Origin: Chloroflexota bacterium
GTDB taxonomy: Bacteria > Chloroflexota > Limnocylindria > Limnocylindrales > CSP1-4
NCBI GenBank assembly: GCA_021789355.1
Contig: JAJYJR010000088.1
Span: 1 to 13,439 of the forward strand
DNA length: 13,439 bases
Direction of reading: 5' to 3'
Part shown: positions 13,354-13,439 of the stretch, piece by piece
Numbering within the stretch: position 1 is the stretch's first letter
How the letters are laid out: the number at the start of each line of letters is the position of its first letter
Made by a program: the position numbers and the translations under genes
Notes under the pieces: generated by a model
What the model was told of the DNA's origin: nothing
Databases searched by the model: none
What the model saw: only the letters and a program-made list of their open reading frames with translations

Positions 13354-13439
13354 ACACGTTCGCGGTCACGAATCACAAGGGGGGTAGCGCCAAGACCACC
13401 ACCGCCGTGAACCTCGCCGCTGCCCTCGGCGAGCAGGGA
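13350..13439 (+). CDS. N-terminal part of a ParA/Soj-type ATPase (3' end outside window)
   Basis: Only the first 30 residues are visible. They start MNTFAVTNHKGGSAKTTTAV, followed by NLAAALGEQG. The first strand followed at once by KGGSAKTTT is the deviant Walker A of the ParA/MinD superfamily, with the signature lysine (K10), the catalytic-loop lysine (K15) and the T-T-T run. The residue before the second lysine is Ala rather than the usual Gly. Such ATPases position chromosomes, plasmids or other large assemblies by ATP-dependent dimerisation on DNA or membrane. The protein begins directly at the ATPase domain, unlike the kinase at 8816-10405, which has a Wzz domain in front. The start is a GTG overlapping the preceding ORF stop by GTGA. 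Whether a ParB follows cannot be seen, so chromosomal, plasmid or orphan ParA cannot be separated. Confidence 0.8.
   Translation, partial: MNTFAVTNHKGGSAKTTTAVNLAAALGEQG

Noticed and set aside
12828..13369. Three - strand open frames across the hypothetical membrane ORF (12828-13244, 12896-13369, 13159-13344)
   Set aside because: None has a domain, a hydrophobic segment or a ribosome site. The + strand frame has a membrane segment and GTGA coupling, though it is itself only weakly supported.
1..13439. CRISPR arrays, insertion sequences, integrase attachment sites, rRNA
   Set aside because: No regularly spaced repeats, transposase motifs, flanking inverted repeats or rRNA signatures were seen on either strand.

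Overview
The window is GC-rich bacterial DNA with strong G/C preference at third codon positions, frequent GTG/TTG starts and a mix of Shine-Dalgarno-led and coupled starts. I read it as a chromosomal exopolysaccharide/capsule locus from a high-GC bacterium, with Chloroflexota or Actinomycetota the most likely. The phylum is an inference from style and gene content; there is no rRNA or other marker gene here.

Left part, + strand: the C-terminal end of a secreted right-handed beta-helix protein (2-346), a GT4 glycosyltransferase of the EpsD/CapM type (614-1798), and a 586-aa exported protein made of beta-sandwich domains with four evenly placed cysteine pairs (2006-3766). A structured possible terminator and a less GC-rich, promoter-like stretch with a GTAC-GAAA-GTAC element separate the last two.

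Centre, - strand, read from right to left: a five-gene unit encoding a Wzz-BY-kinase co-polymerase (10405-8816), a Wzx flippase (8743-7268), two glycosyltransferases (7275-6325 and 6328-5219) and a Wzy/O-antigen-ligase-type polymerase (5250-3874). The last four overlap by 8, 4 and 32 nt, as expected for one translationally coupled mRNA. The unit contains the membrane core of a Wzx/Wzy-dependent pathway: repeat assembly, flipping, polymerisation and chain-length control by tyrosine phosphorylation. The initiating sugar-phosphate transferase and any outer-membrane exporter are not in the window.

Right part: a DegT/DnrJ/EryC1/StrS sugar aminotransferase (10589-11710, +) is transcribed divergently from the kinase, so the repeat unit probably carries an amino sugar. 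A VanZ-family membrane protein (12327-11767, -) converges on it. A 522-bp stretch without a credible protein gene (12328-12849) holds a plausible + strand promoter and a run of hairpins, which makes it a candidate structured RNA. A weakly supported membrane-anchored ORF (12850-13353) then overlaps by GTGA the start of a ParA/Soj-type ATPase, which runs off the right edge.

I saw no insertion sequence, CRISPR array, tRNA or rRNA. The best leads are the structured region near 12.55-12.85 kb, the cysteine-paired exported protein embedded in the polysaccharide locus, and the TTGG-N10/11-GTACTAG pattern that occurs twice.
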